Positions 1 to 8,963 of a DNA stretch of 64,000 nt are shown here, piece after piece (the first letter of the stretch is position 1; each line of letters opens with the position of its first letter). This stretch comes from DAOTVD01 sp034437075 (lineage in GTDB: Bacteria; Chloroflexota; Anaerolineae; Aggregatilineales; J027), in assembly GCA_034437075.1 (NCBI GenBank), contig DAOTVD010000427.1, forward strand, positions 1 to 64,000, in the 5' to 3' direction. Under the pieces are notes generated by a model. That model did not search any database, had not been told where the DNA came from, and worked only from the letters and a program-made list of their open reading frames with translations. The position numbers and the translations under genes were made by a program.

Positions 1-972
1 CAGGTATACCCGATCAGCGATTTGTTCTTCTTCGCCATCCTGCCCCATCATGAGCATCAGCAATGGCGGTGCGTTTGGGGGGCGTAAGGTCGCTATATGT
101 TCCAGGCTTTGCTCGATAGTCTCGTAATCTTTGTAAGGGTTGGGTTTAGCCCCTACTCTGACCGCTGCAAAAAGCAATATATGTGCATCTTCTGGTAAGT
201 GTAATGTTTGGCGTGCTTGTGCCTGATCTTTGGGGCGAAATATCGTTTGGTTAATGCCGTAGGGTATAACGCGAATATCGTGCACAGCATGGCGCAAATT
301 AGATTGTTCTACCGCATTTTTCAGCCATTGGGCTGGGGTTGATATATATAAACGGCTCGCGCGATAGATATCGGCTTTGCGTTCCCAATTATACGCGCTG
401 GCATCTCGTTTGATACGAGGATAGAGTTCCAAGTCGGGGCATTTACCGCAACCAGTCTTCCAGCGCGCGCATCCCACACCATGGGCGCAATGCCCCGTTA
501 GTAGCCACATATCATGCATGGTGATGATCGTAGGAATTTGCCAGCTAATGTGTTTTAGAACCCGCAAATCAAAATAGCCACCGTGTAAATTGTGTGCATG
601 CAGTACGTCGGGCCTCAATTGCTGTATATGGGCGTATGTATCAGGAAAATGAAAATCTTCGACGCCGCGTTCACGGTCAAAGGTACGTTGTGGTTCGGCG
701 ATTTCTTGCAATGCGCGGCTTACTCGCCAAGCCCCTTTGACTTTGCCATGCCAGGGTTCGAGTGCTTGTGCCGTTGTGTATAGCGTATTTGTCCAGGGGC
801 CTTGCTGATCTCTGGCGTGAGTTAGGGTGTGGATTGACGGATCGTCACTAAATTTTTGCCCGACTAGCAGATGCGCATCGTATCCTTGTGCCAGATAGCT
901 TTTATGCAAATACCATGCAATGCGTTCCGCACCGCCCTTAAGGTCCCGTGTGCTTACCTGTACAATACGCAT
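1..972 (-). CDS. Glycosyltransferase family 4 (GT-B), 3' end cut off by the window edge
   Basis: An open frame runs from ATG at 972 to the window edge without a stop, giving 324 codons. The N-terminus reads MRIVQVSTRDLKGGAERIAW, the typical start of a GT-B glycosyltransferase with its GGAER donor-side loop. A middle stretch with MHDMWLLTGHCAHG and several cysteines is common in family 4 enzymes of capsule and O-antigen clusters. The C-terminal nucleotide-sugar site lies outside the window. The enzyme would act on the cytoplasmic face of the membrane and transfer a sugar from a nucleotide donor. It is divergent from the two plus-strand glycosyltransferases, and its start lies only 28 bases from theirs, so they probably share a control region. 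Acceptor and donor cannot be told. Confidence 0.8.
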   Translation of the reverse strand, partial: MRIVQVSTRDLKGGAERIAWYLHKSYLAQGYDAHLLVGQKFSDDPSIHTLTHARDQQGPWTNTLYTTAQALEPWHGKVKGAWRVSRALQEIAEPQRTFDRERGVEDFHFPDTYAHIQQLRPDVLHAHNLHGGYFDLRVLKHISWQIPTIITMHDMWLLTGHCAHGVGCARWKTGCGKCPDLELYPRIKRDASAYNWERKADIYRASRLYISTPAQWLKNAVEQSNLRHAVHDIRVIPYGINQTIFRPKDQAQARQTLHLPEDAHILLFAAVRVGAKPNPYKDYETIEQSLEHIATLRPPNAPPLLMLMMGQDGEEEQIADRVYL

Positions 973-1000
973 GGCAAAAGATTATATCAGGTTTTCACGT

Positions 1001-2056
1001 ATGCCCAGTTCTCCGGCGGTAAGCGTTATCATGGCTGTCTACAACGGTGAACCCTATTTGGCCCAGGCCATAGATAGCATCCTGGAACAAGAGTTCAGTG
1101 ATTTTGAGTTTATCGTGATTGATGATGCTTCCACGGACGCAACAGACCAAATTTTGCAGCACTACGCGGCCTTGGATGAGCGTTTATTATTGCTGCATAA
1201 TGATAAAAATCTTGGCTTAACCAAATCCCTTAACAATGGGCTACAACAGGCCACAGGTCGATACATTGCGCGGCAAGATACCGATGATGTCTCTTTGCCA
1301 GGGCGCTTGGCCGAGCAAGTTGCTTACCTGGATGCTCATCCCGATGTTGTGCTCGTAACGGGTGAGTATCAACATATTGATGAATATGGGCATATTGTGG
1401 GGCATGTGCGGCGGTCTGCTCCAACTGTGGTGATCGATTGGCAATTGCAGTTTTATAATGTTTTAGGTGCGCATACCCAGGTTATGTTTCGTCGGGATGA
1501 TGTATTAGCCTTGGGTTGCTATGACGAGGCTTTTCGATATAGCCAAGATTATGATTTGTGGGTGCGCTTACGGCAACGGGGCAAGCTTTGCATTTTGCCC
1601 TATACATGGGCGCATGTTCGGCGTCATACTGCCAATCTTTCGGTTTTACATGGCCATGCCCAGGATGATTTAAGCCTAGAGGTTTCGCAACGGGTTTTAG
1701 CTGCTCAGATGGGATATGTTGTTGAAACGCAAACCATTGTTCATTTACGCGCGTTATGGGTAGAACCCTTTCCTGCTTTCGAGCAAGCTATGCCATTGCA
1801 ACGGGTTATTAGGAAATTGTGGCGGGTGTTCGTAGACCGCCACGTATTATCACAGACGGATATTCGCTTTGTACGCCAACATCTTGCTGGTCGGTGGCTG
1901 GCCTGGGCCCGCTCGGTAAGCGTGCGGCGCTACCCACGAATGAAATTGCAACTATGGGGCTATGCATTTGGATGGTCACCAAGGCTATCTTTTCAGGAAA
2001 TAGCGCATCTTTTGCGTTCTTTGTGTTCTCATGGGGGGCAGCATGCCGCGCGTTAG
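1001..2056 (+). CDS. Glycosyltransferase family 2
   Basis: A 351-residue GT-A enzyme. It opens with SVIMAVYNGEPYLAQAIDSI, followed by VIDDASTDAT and the metal-binding ARQDTDD, which corresponds to the DXD motif. These are the hallmarks of inverting family 2 transferases that build cell-surface glycans from nucleotide sugars. An in-frame ATG lies at 971, but 1001 sits directly before the conserved first strand and is preferred; neither has a strong ribosome site. The last 14 bases overlap the next gene, a paralogue with the same domain order, so the two are translated together. The C-terminal 100 residues are basic and not recognisable. Substrate is unknown. Confidence 0.85.
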   Translation: MPSSPAVSVIMAVYNGEPYLAQAIDSILEQEFSDFEFIVIDDASTDATDQILQHYAALDERLLLLHNDKNLGLTKSLNNGLQQATGRYIARQDTDDVSLPGRLAEQVAYLDAHPDVVLVTGEYQHIDEYGHIVGHVRRSAPTVVIDWQLQFYNVLGAHTQVMFRRDDVLALGCYDEAFRYSQDYDLWVRLRQRGKLCILPYTWAHVRRHTANLSVLHGHAQDDLSLEVSQRVLAAQMGYVVETQTIVHLRALWVEPFPAFEQAMPLQRVIRKLWRVFVDRHVLSQTDIRFVRQHLAGRWLAWARSVSVRRYPRMKLQLWGYAFGWSPRLSFQEIAHLLRSLCSHGGQHAAR

Positions 2057-3089
2057 TGTTGTCCTGAGCACTTATAACAATGCACCATATCTTGCGTCGG
2101 CCATTGACAGTTTGCTATCCCAAACCTATAGCGACCTAGAACTCATCGTTATTGACGATGCGTCTACGGATGATACCCCACAAATCCTTGAGCAATTCCG
2201 CGACCCGCGCTTGGTACGCTTGCATAATGAACATAATCTTGGTTTAACGCGCTCACTTAATCTTGGTTTGAAGATTGCGCAAGGCGAATTTATTGCTCGC
2301 ATGGATGGTGATGATATGGCTGTCCCGGCGTCGCGCATTGCTGACCAAGTTGCGTTTATGGATAGGTATCCAGAGATTGGTTTTCTTAGCGGGGATATGG
2401 TGTCTATTGATGCACAAGGGCAATTACACCATAACGGGGCGCGCTTCTATGGCTATCCAGCGACACATGGTTATCTCGCTTGGCATTTATTATGGGGCAA
2501 TCCCATTTCACATATTACCGTTTTGATGCGTCAGAGCGTGTTGCATACTCACCAGCTTGCGTATGATCCGGCTTATAACATGGCTGAAGATTATGATATG
2601 TGGGCCCGGCTAGCGCATGTCACACGGCTAGAACGGGCGGAAACAGTTTGGGCCAAGCGGCGCATTTTGTCCACCAGCATTTCCCATCAGTATACCTCCC
2701 AGCAATACCCCTTGATGTATGCGATTTCTCAACGTGAAATCACCCAACTTTTGGGCATGGCTCCCGCTCAAGATGCTTTGCTGACGCTGTTTGATATGAT
2801 CCATAGACCAGCGAATGCGCACCATGCCTACGTCGCTGCATGTGATGTGCTGCTGGAAATTTATCAGGTCTATCGTGAGCGGTCGTTAACTGTGGTGGAA
2901 CAAGAGCGAGTACGCGGTGATGTAGTAAAATATTTGCTGCGCTTATCCCACCGCGCACGTGGACATGGTTATCGAGAAGCGATATATCCCCTGCTGTGTT
3001 TAAGGCGAGTATCATCTAAGGAATTTTTTTCGCGCAATGCATTTCGGTATGCAGTCCAAGCGTTTTACACACAACCCTTGTTACGTTAA
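2043..3089 (+). CDS. Glycosyltransferase family 2, paralogue of the preceding gene
   Basis: A 348-residue GT-A enzyme with SVVLSTYNNAPYLASAIDSL, IVIDDASTDDT and the DXD-type motif ARMDGDD. It matches its upstream neighbour closely in the first 100 residues, suggesting tandem duplication followed by divergence. The start at 2043 is preceded by a run of six G at 2034-2039 that can serve as ribosome site and lies inside the end of the upstream gene. ATG at 2031 is the alternative. The pair probably adds successive sugars to one surface polysaccharide, together with the divergent family 4 enzyme; that role is inferred from context only. Confidence 0.85.
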   Translation: MPRVSVVLSTYNNAPYLASAIDSLLSQTYSDLELIVIDDASTDDTPQILEQFRDPRLVRLHNEHNLGLTRSLNLGLKIAQGEFIARMDGDDMAVPASRIADQVAFMDRYPEIGFLSGDMVSIDAQGQLHHNGARFYGYPATHGYLAWHLLWGNPISHITVLMRQSVLHTHQLAYDPAYNMAEDYDMWARLAHVTRLERAETVWAKRRILSTSISHQYTSQQYPLMYAISQREITQLLGMAPAQDALLTLFDMIHRPANAHHAYVAACDVLLEIYQVYRERSLTVVEQERVRGDVVKYLLRLSHRARGHGYREAIYPLLCLRRVSSKEFFSRNAFRYAVQAFYTQPLLR

Positions 3090-3124
3090 CTTTAGTTGGG
3101 TATTTGTAGTCGGGTAGCCTTCTC

Positions 3125-4258
3125 TTGGACAATCTAAGTATTCTTCTCATTGAGGATAATCAGGCCGACGCGCGGCTTATACAAGAATTATTGCGCGAAG
3201 ATTCTCTGGTTGACTTTCATATTCAAGTGGCCCCACGGCTCGCCGATGGTTTGGAATACCTCGCGCAGACCGATATTGATCTGGTTCTGCTTGATCTCTC
3301 TTTGCCCGATAGTCACGGTTTAGAAACAGTTGAACAGCTTGTTGAGGTCGTTCAAGCGATTCCCATTGTGGTCTTGACGGGTCTTGCGCATGAGGAGCAA
3401 GGTATCTGGGCGGTTAATCTGGGGGCTCAGGATTATCTGTTAAAAGGGTCAGTTGATAGTGTGGCCCTTGTGCGCACGATTCGCTATGCCATACAGCGCA
3501 AGCAAACAGAGCTAGCAAAGTTTGAGACGGAAGCTTTGCGCTTAGAACTGGACAAAGAAAAACAGATTAGCCGCCTAAAAGAGAGCTTTCTAGAAACGGT
3601 TTCGCATCAGTTTCGCACACCTTTGACCAGTATCATTTCATCTGCTGAATTAATCGAGATGAAAGCCGATCAACTCACATCTAAACAACAAGATCATATT
3701 CAAAAAATCATTCGCGCGTCTCAGCAGATGAATGAGATGCTCAATAATGTCACGGCCTTTAGTCTAATGATTTCTGGACAATGGCAGGTGTCGCCTCAAT
3801 TGCTCGATATTGTGAGTTTTTGTAACGAGAAAATAGCCTACTTTCGGCAACAAGCGCCCCAACACCGGCTTAATCTAACGGTTAAAACAGATTGCCAGGT
3901 ATTGTATTTAGAAGGCGATTTGATTGCGCACATTCTCAACAATTTGCTTTCCAATGCTGTGTTCTACACTCCTCCAGGCACCTTGATTGAGTTAAGCCTG
4001 GTGTGTCGGGCGGATGGTGTTCAATTAGTTGTCAGTGATGATGGCCCTGGTATTTCCGTTGAACAACAAGAAGATATTTTCAAGTTGTTGCATCGTGCAA
4101 ATTTAGGAGAACTGAGCCCTGGGATGGGGTTGGGGCTGAACATCGTGCGCACGGCCACAGAGCTTCATCAAGGCCATGTTGAATTGGAAAGTGTACCGGG
4201 CCAGGGCACGGTGGTTACAGTGTGGCTAGCGGCTCTATCGTCCTCGAACTTGAGTTAG
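3125..4258 (+). CDS. Receiver domain fused to a histidine kinase (hybrid with N-terminal receiver)
   Basis: 377 residues. Residues 4-120 form a CheY-like receiver: acidic pair in LLIEDNQ, phospho-acceptor in LVLLDLSLPD, conserved lysine in DYLLKGS. A short linker with coiled-coil character leads into a HisKA domain with the phospho-histidine motif SHQFRTPL and then an HATPase domain with NLLSNAV (N box), VSDDGPGIS (G1) and GMGLGLNI (G2). There is no membrane segment, so this is a cytoplasmic kinase. The receiver probably takes a phosphate from another kinase and gates activity. Translation appears to start at TTG (3125); no ATG or GTG fits the receiver's first strand. The 3' end overlaps the convergent glycosyltransferase by 24 bases. 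Confidence 0.85.
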   Translation: MDNLSILLIEDNQADARLIQELLREDSLVDFHIQVAPRLADGLEYLAQTDIDLVLLDLSLPDSHGLETVEQLVEVVQAIPIVVLTGLAHEEQGIWAVNLGAQDYLLKGSVDSVALVRTIRYAIQRKQTELAKFETEALRLELDKEKQISRLKESFLETVSHQFRTPLTSIISSAELIEMKADQLTSKQQDHIQKIIRASQQMNEMLNNVTAFSLMISGQWQVSPQLLDIVSFCNEKIAYFRQQAPQHRLNLTVKTDCQVLYLEGDLIAHILNNLLSNAVFYTPPGTLIELSLVCRADGVQLVVSDDGPGISVEQQEDIFKLLHRANLGELSPGMGLGLNIVRTATELHQGHVELESVPGQGTVVTVWLAALSSSNLS

Positions 4259-5179
4259 CCACGCTAAAATTTTTTCAGCTTGCCCAGCGTTTAACAAATA
4301 GCTCATTGCCCATAGCGTTTGGCGAAGTATGCGGCCCTGGGAATGGGTTTGCCAAGCTTGGCGCAAGGTCTGCCGGGCACGGGCCCGCTGATTTTGGCGC
4401 CAGAAGTGCATACCCAAATGATGGTATCGTCCTGCAATATGTTCCTCAATGTCGATATGGGCGGGTAATGCCAAATCTCGTAAACCTTGATAAGCCACTA
4501 GCCGCGATTGCAGCATCAAGGTTTGGTCTTTGGACATGCTGTTTTCGCTGTGACGGTACCAAGCCAACGTTTCAGGCAATGCCAAGAAGTTGACACCCTC
4601 CGCTGCCAACTTGATCCAGAAATGCCAATCTTCTACACCCTGCATCCCTGGTGTAAAACCGTTTACGCGACGCACGTACTCAGATTTGACTAGCGCACAC
4701 GGGACTTTGAAAAGCGTTGACGTGTTATTGATTAAAGTGCTTAACAGATCATCCGTGAGCGCTAAGTTGGGTTTGAGATGGTCCAAATTGCGCGCCAAAT
4801 CCGCAGACCGAATCTCGTAATCGGTATAGACCAGCCCTATAGTGGGATGTTCACGAAAGGTTTGTACGCACAAAGCCAGTTTTTCTGGCAGCAATATATC
4901 GTCGGCATCCAGAAACTGTATATATGTTCCTTGAGCATGAGCGATACCGGTATTACGGGCACCCGCCAGGCCCTTATTCTCTTGATTGATGCAAATGACG
5001 CCAGAGTAATCTCTGGCGATGTCTGGGGTGTTGTCCGTTGAGCCATCATTGACCACCAGAATTTCATAATGGGGATATGTTTGGGCCAGGCAACTTTCGA
5101 TAGCCTGGGGCAAATATTGCGCGGCGTTATACGCCGGGATGATGATACTCACCAACGGGGTATCATGGTTTAAGTGCAT
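4235..5179 (-). CDS. Glycosyltransferase family 2
   Basis: 314 residues starting at ATG 5179, chosen because GGAG stands nine bases upstream and the conserved strand PLVSIIIPAYNAAQYLPQAI follows at once; a much longer open frame upstream only shadows the oxidase gene. Motifs are VVNDGSTDNTPDIA and the metal site FLDADDILLP. A GVEDWHFWIKLA segment matches the catalytic-base region of this family. The C-terminus is rich in arginine and glutamine. It overlaps the end of the upstream Fe-S oxidase gene by 17 bases, so the two are co-transcribed although their functions look unrelated. Acceptor unknown. Confidence 0.85.
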   Translation of the reverse strand: MHLNHDTPLVSIIIPAYNAAQYLPQAIESCLAQTYPHYEILVVNDGSTDNTPDIARDYSGVICINQENKGLAGARNTGIAHAQGTYIQFLDADDILLPEKLALCVQTFREHPTIGLVYTDYEIRSADLARNLDHLKPNLALTDDLLSTLINNTSTLFKVPCALVKSEYVRRVNGFTPGMQGVEDWHFWIKLAAEGVNFLALPETLAWYRHSENSMSKDQTLMLQSRLVAYQGLRDLALPAHIDIEEHIAGRYHHLGMHFWRQNQRARARQTLRQAWQTHSQGRILRQTLWAMSYLLNAGQAEKILAWLTQVRGR

Positions 5180-8033
5180 GTGCGATGATCTCCACCGGAT
5201 GTTGGGCGGGTAAACCAGCCTCGTGAATTTGCACCCGGCATGAGGTTCCAGGGGCGGCGATTTGGGCGTTTGGATGAGCGCGAATCGTCGGGAGAAGTCG
5301 ATTTTCGGCAATCTTTTGTGATAGTGCCGGATGCTCGTACCCAAAACTGCCCGCCATGCCACAACACCCACTATCAATTTCGCGGACCCTAGCTTCGGGG
5401 ATTTGTTCCAATAGCGCGCGTGCTCTGTCTGTGCCCCATAGCGCTTTTTGATGACAATGACCATGCAACAGAATCTCGCCAGCTGGGTTGTGCCAACCGG
5501 GTTGTTTTGCCTGAATTTGATCCAATAGCCAGCTTTCCGCGCTGATACAACGCTTTGCGATTTGTTGCGCCCGTTCTTGTAAAGCGGGCTCAACAAGCGT
5601 GAGATAATCATCCGTAAATGCAGATTGGCAACTGGGCTCCAGAAAGATTAACGGGGTTGGGTCGTGTGCATCTAATCCCTGAATATTGCTGTGTGCCATA
5701 CGCTTGGCTTGATCCAACAAACCTTTGGAGATAGCCGGACGTCCACAGCAACCCTCACCTGGTAGGCGCAATATACCCATCTCTAAACCGAGCGTATCCG
5801 CGCAGTGCAGCAAGGCTTGGCCTATTGCGGGATGGTTATATTCTGTCCAGGTATCGACTACCAGCCAGGCATCCGGTGTAATGTGTTGTTTTTTACTACG
5901 AGGGACCAGCTGCGTAAAACGTTGCTGGGCGATGCGGGGTAAGGGGCGTTCATATGGCAAACCTACCCACCCTGCCGCGCGTAAACCTATCGGACTACGC
6001 ATTATCGCGTTCAAGACCCCTGGCATAAGGCTCCCCAGAGCGTTTATACGGTGTATATTCGCGACCAAACGACTATTGAGGGGGATACCGTGTGTATCGT
6101 GGTAAATCGCCTGAAATTCGGCTTTCATGCGGGCGACATCCACAGATGACGGACATTCCACTTTGCAGGCTTTACACGCCAGGCATAGATCATATACACC
6201 ATGTAATGCCCTATCGCCCAGATTATCTGGCAAATGCCCGCTGAGCGCTAAACGCAGCGCATTGGCCCGGCCCCGGGTCGCGTGGGCTTCGTCTCGCGTC
6301 GCCATATAGGATGGACACATTGTCCCCGAATCTTCCTTGCGGCAGACGCCCGCGCCGTTGCACATTTCTGCCGCTCCCGCTAATCCCCCATCGGCTGACC
6401 AATCGAAGCGCGTATGATGTGGGATGATTCGATAAGCGGGTGTATAGCGTAAAAATTGTTCGTCATCTAGGCGAGGTGTATCGACAATCTTGCCTGGATT
6501 CATCCGGTTGTGAGGATCGAAAGCGTGTTTGATCTCTCGAAAAGCACTCATTAGATGGGTGCCAAAGAGCTTTTCTGTAAACTCGCCGCGCGCGATGCCC
6601 TGGCCGTGCTCGCCAGTAATCGTCCCGGCGTATTTGATGGCTGCCTGGGTTGCGGCCTCGGCGATTTGGCGATATTGTTCACGCCCGATAGTGGTTTTCA
6701 GATCGATAAGCGGACGAATATGCAAGCATCCGGCGCTGGCATGAGCGTAGATAGCATAAGTTGTCCCTGCGTCGCCCACAATTTGATGGATGTCGTCAAC
6801 ATAATTCGCCAGTTGCTCGACCGGCACGGCGGCGTCTTCGATAAAGGCTGTGGGCTTATCTTCGCGCCGTTCGCTCATCAAAAGCCCTAGCCCTGCTTTA
6901 CGCACTTTCCAGACATTATGTTGTTCGGCTGGGCTAATGGCCTGGGTCACGACCCCGTAATGTTTCTCGCGGCGCAATAAGCGCAAGAGCGTATCGACTT
7001 TAGCTTTTAAGTCCGCCTCCGTTTCCCCGTAAAATTCTACGATGAGGATGGCTGCCGGATCGCCATTCACAAAGGTCAAATGCTTGGCGTATTCGGGTTG
7101 CAAGCGCGTCTTGTCCATCAAGAACTTGTCGAGCAACTCTATGGCGGATGGCCCAATGTCCAGAATGCGCGGTGTGGCTTCTAATGCGGCGCGCAGGGTG
7201 TCGAAGTGCACCAACGCAAGGCGGCGTTTCTGGGCGCTTTGCGCGGGCACGAGCGCAAGCTCAGCGGCGGTAATCGTCGCTAAAGTGCCTTCCGAGCCCG
7301 CCAATAGCCAGTTCAAATTGACATTCGCGGGGTCGATTTTATCCAGCGCATAGCCGGCCACGGTGCGAAATGTCTTAGGGTAACGGGTTTGTATTTCGAT
7401 GGCATGAGCGCGTCTAAGCGCGGCGACCTGGTCGCGTATCGCTTGCAAATCTGGGTCTGCTGCATCCAGCCAAACTTTTTTCCCCGAGGCTAAAACAACC
7501 TCCAAACGGCGTATATGATCCGCTGTTAAGCCATATAAAATGCTGTGGGCACCGGTCGCGTTGTTGCCAATACAGCCACCAATTGTGGCTCGGTCGGCGC
7601 TAGCTGGATCAGGACCGAACATCAAATCCAGCCCGGCTAGTTGACGATTGAGCCCGCCGAGCAAGCAACCCGGTTCTACGGTGACGCTTTGTTGCTCGGC
7701 ATGAATGGCGCGAATGCGGCGCATATGTCGGCTAAAATCCATCACGATAGCCGGGCCAACCGTCTGACCGGCCAGGCTGCTCCCCCCGCCACGCGGTAGG
7801 ATCGGCACAGCATGCTGGTTGGCGATTTCGTGCACGGCGACCACATCATCGGCATCATGCGGGAACACCACGCCAATGGGCATAATTTGATAATTGCTGG
7901 CATCAGTGCTGTAAAGCAAGCGCGTCATATAATCAAACGCGACCTGCTCGGGCTGCAAGGTCTGGCTTAGCACATGGCTAAGTGTTTGGTGTTGTTCAAT
8001 AGCAGGTGAGTGTTGTTGGTTACTCGTCGTCAT
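5163..8033 (-). CDS. FAD-linked oxidase fused to Fe-S/CCG domains (D-2-hydroxyacid dehydrogenase type, YdiJ-like)
   Basis: 956 residues. The N-terminal FAD-binding type 4 fold shows PRGGGSSLAGQ (about 80-90) and TIGGCIGNNATGAHSILYG (about 150-168). A FAD-oxidase C domain follows, with TGEHGQG near its end. Next are Fe-S motifs, VCRKEDSGTMCP and CLACKACKVECP, then two CCG cysteine-rich modules, GEGCCGRPA and DSGCCGMAGSFGYE. This order is that of fused D-lactate/glycolate/2-hydroxyglutarate dehydrogenases that pass electrons to quinone. The exact 2-hydroxyacid cannot be read from sequence. Its first codons overlap the upstream MerR-like gene by 14 bases, so that regulator and the oxidase share a transcript. 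Confidence 0.88.
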   Translation of the reverse strand: MTTSNQQHSPAIEQHQTLSHVLSQTLQPEQVAFDYMTRLLYSTDASNYQIMPIGVVFPHDADDVVAVHEIANQHAVPILPRGGGSSLAGQTVGPAIVMDFSRHMRRIRAIHAEQQSVTVEPGCLLGGLNRQLAGLDLMFGPDPASADRATIGGCIGNNATGAHSILYGLTADHIRRLEVVLASGKKVWLDAADPDLQAIRDQVAALRRAHAIEIQTRYPKTFRTVAGYALDKIDPANVNLNWLLAGSEGTLATITAAELALVPAQSAQKRRLALVHFDTLRAALEATPRILDIGPSAIELLDKFLMDKTRLQPEYAKHLTFVNGDPAAILIVEFYGETEADLKAKVDTLLRLLRREKHYGVVTQAISPAEQHNVWKVRKAGLGLLMSERREDKPTAFIEDAAVPVEQLANYVDDIHQIVGDAGTTYAIYAHASAGCLHIRPLIDLKTTIGREQYRQIAEAATQAAIKYAGTITGEHGQGIARGEFTEKLFGTHLMSAFREIKHAFDPHNRMNPGKIVDTPRLDDEQFLRYTPAYRIIPHHTRFDWSADGGLAGAAEMCNGAGVCRKEDSGTMCPSYMATRDEAHATRGRANALRLALSGHLPDNLGDRALHGVYDLCLACKACKVECPSSVDVARMKAEFQAIYHDTHGIPLNSRLVANIHRINALGSLMPGVLNAIMRSPIGLRAAGWVGLPYERPLPRIAQQRFTQLVPRSKKQHITPDAWLVVDTWTEYNHPAIGQALLHCADTLGLEMGILRLPGEGCCGRPAISKGLLDQAKRMAHSNIQGLDAHDPTPLIFLEPSCQSAFTDDYLTLVEPALQERAQQIAKRCISAESWLLDQIQAKQPGWHNPAGEILLHGHCHQKALWGTDRARALLEQIPEARVREIDSGCCGMAGSFGYEHPALSQKIAENRLLPTIRAHPNAQIAAPGTSCRVQIHEAGLPAQHPVEIIAHALKP

Positions 8034-8592
8034 GGGGTTTAGGTTCGCTCTGATCCTGTAGTTTGGATTCCATCGCGCCGATTTGTCGTTCGAGCTTAGC
8101 GCGTTCCTCCAATAGCTCTAGCATGCGTTTTTCGCTTTTGTTAAGTTGTTCCTCTAGCATTTCGGCGCGCACTTCATGGCGCAAGCTCCCTTGCCGGATT
8201 TGGGTCATTTCTTCCTTCAAGCGCTCATTTTCTTCTATCGCCTGGCTAAGTTGCTCCTCCAAATGACTAATGCGCGCCACAAAATTTTTCTCACGCTCGG
8301 TAACCGCAATTGTATCCGGCATTTGGCGAGAGGGGGGCATACCACGCTCGCCATTGTCCAGCGAATTATGAATGTCCTGGTAGGTATAGCCTTCGTTTTT
8401 GAGGGTCGCAACCAAGGCGAAGACCGCCATATCATCTTCGTTAAAGATGCGCTTTTGCCGATGGCCTGGATTAGCGCGAGGAGATAGGTGCCGTTCGAAT
8501 TCGCTGCACCAGATACGCACGGTTTCCAGCGAAATATCATAAATTGCGGCAACTTCGGCGGTGCTGTAGGGGCCATACTGCTTATCAATCAT
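8020..8592 (-). CDS. MerR-like winged-helix protein with long C-terminal coiled coil
   Basis: 190 residues. Residues 8-75 form a MerR-type winged helix (YSTAEVAAIYDISLETVRIW, then RIFNEDDMAVFALV). Residues about 97-180 are heptad-rich and almost all E, L, R, Q and K, a long coiled coil, ending in an acidic tail. There are no effector-binding cysteines or ligand domain, so it is not a metal-sensing MerR. Similar small proteins are nucleoid or partition-type DNA binders. Its start lies at one edge of the iteron array at 8645-8916, so it may bind or be controlled by that array. It overlaps the oxidase gene downstream. Confidence 0.7.
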   Translation of the reverse strand: MIDKQYGPYSTAEVAAIYDISLETVRIWCSEFERHLSPRANPGHRQKRIFNEDDMAVFALVATLKNEGYTYQDIHNSLDNGERGMPPSRQMPDTIAVTEREKNFVARISHLEEQLSQAIEENERLKEEMTQIRQGSLRHEVRAEMLEEQLNKSEKRMLELLEERAKLERQIGAMESKLQDQSEPKPHDDE

Positions 8593-8644
8593 TGTATTTT
8601 ATCCTGCTGAACGGGCCTATTGTGCTAAATCTGCCAAGCTAGAG

Positions 8645-8916
8645 CAACCTTGACCAACCTAGTTTTACCTTGGTCTAGTATTGTACTACTTTGGTTTCAC
8701 TTTGGCTAAAAAAACACCTAATCTTCCAACCTTGTTCCAACCTTGGTTGTTACCTTGGCCAAGGTTGGAAGATTTATCCAAGGTTGGTACAAGGTTGGTA
8801 CAAGGTTGGTTGTTTTTGCCAAGGTTGTAGGGTAAGATTGGCGTATGCCATATGCCAATGGCATATAATGCCACTCAAAAATGGCCATTTCGGCAACCAA
8901 GGTGCTTCCAACCTTG
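8645..8916. repeat. Iteron array of CAAGGTTGG / CCAACCTTG units, candidate centromere or operator
   Basis: At least ten copies of a 9-10 base core (CCAAGGTTGG or its reverse complement) lie in this gene-free stretch. Clear units start at 8645, 8726, 8737, 8759, 8778, 8790, 8801, 8819, 8897 (one mismatch) and 8908, with shorter ACCTTGG cores at 8667 and 8752. Three direct copies with 11-base period (CAAGGTTGGTA) fill 8779-8811, and two reverse copies 11 bases apart fill 8726-8745. The two orientations meet at a palindrome centred on 8758/8759. The 11-base spacing puts the units on one DNA face, as in the iterons of parC of plasmid R1. A ParR-like gene begins at 8964. An operator for the divergent MerR-like gene is the alternative. 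Confidence 0.75.
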
Positions 8917-8963
8917 TTTTCACTTTGGTTCACGAATCGGCTAATTAGGTTGGATAATGCGTG

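Noticed and set aside
592..783. 63-codon plus-strand frame
   Set aside because: It lies opposite the truncated glycosyltransferase gene, whose frame is continuous and has family motifs.
4222..4593. 123-codon plus-strand reading frame
   Set aside because: It is the antisense shadow of the glycosyltransferase at 4235-5179, with no family pattern or ribosome site.
8645..8916. CRISPR array
   Set aside because: Units are 9-11 bases, occur in both orientations and lack unique 30-base spacers; no cas gene is nearby.
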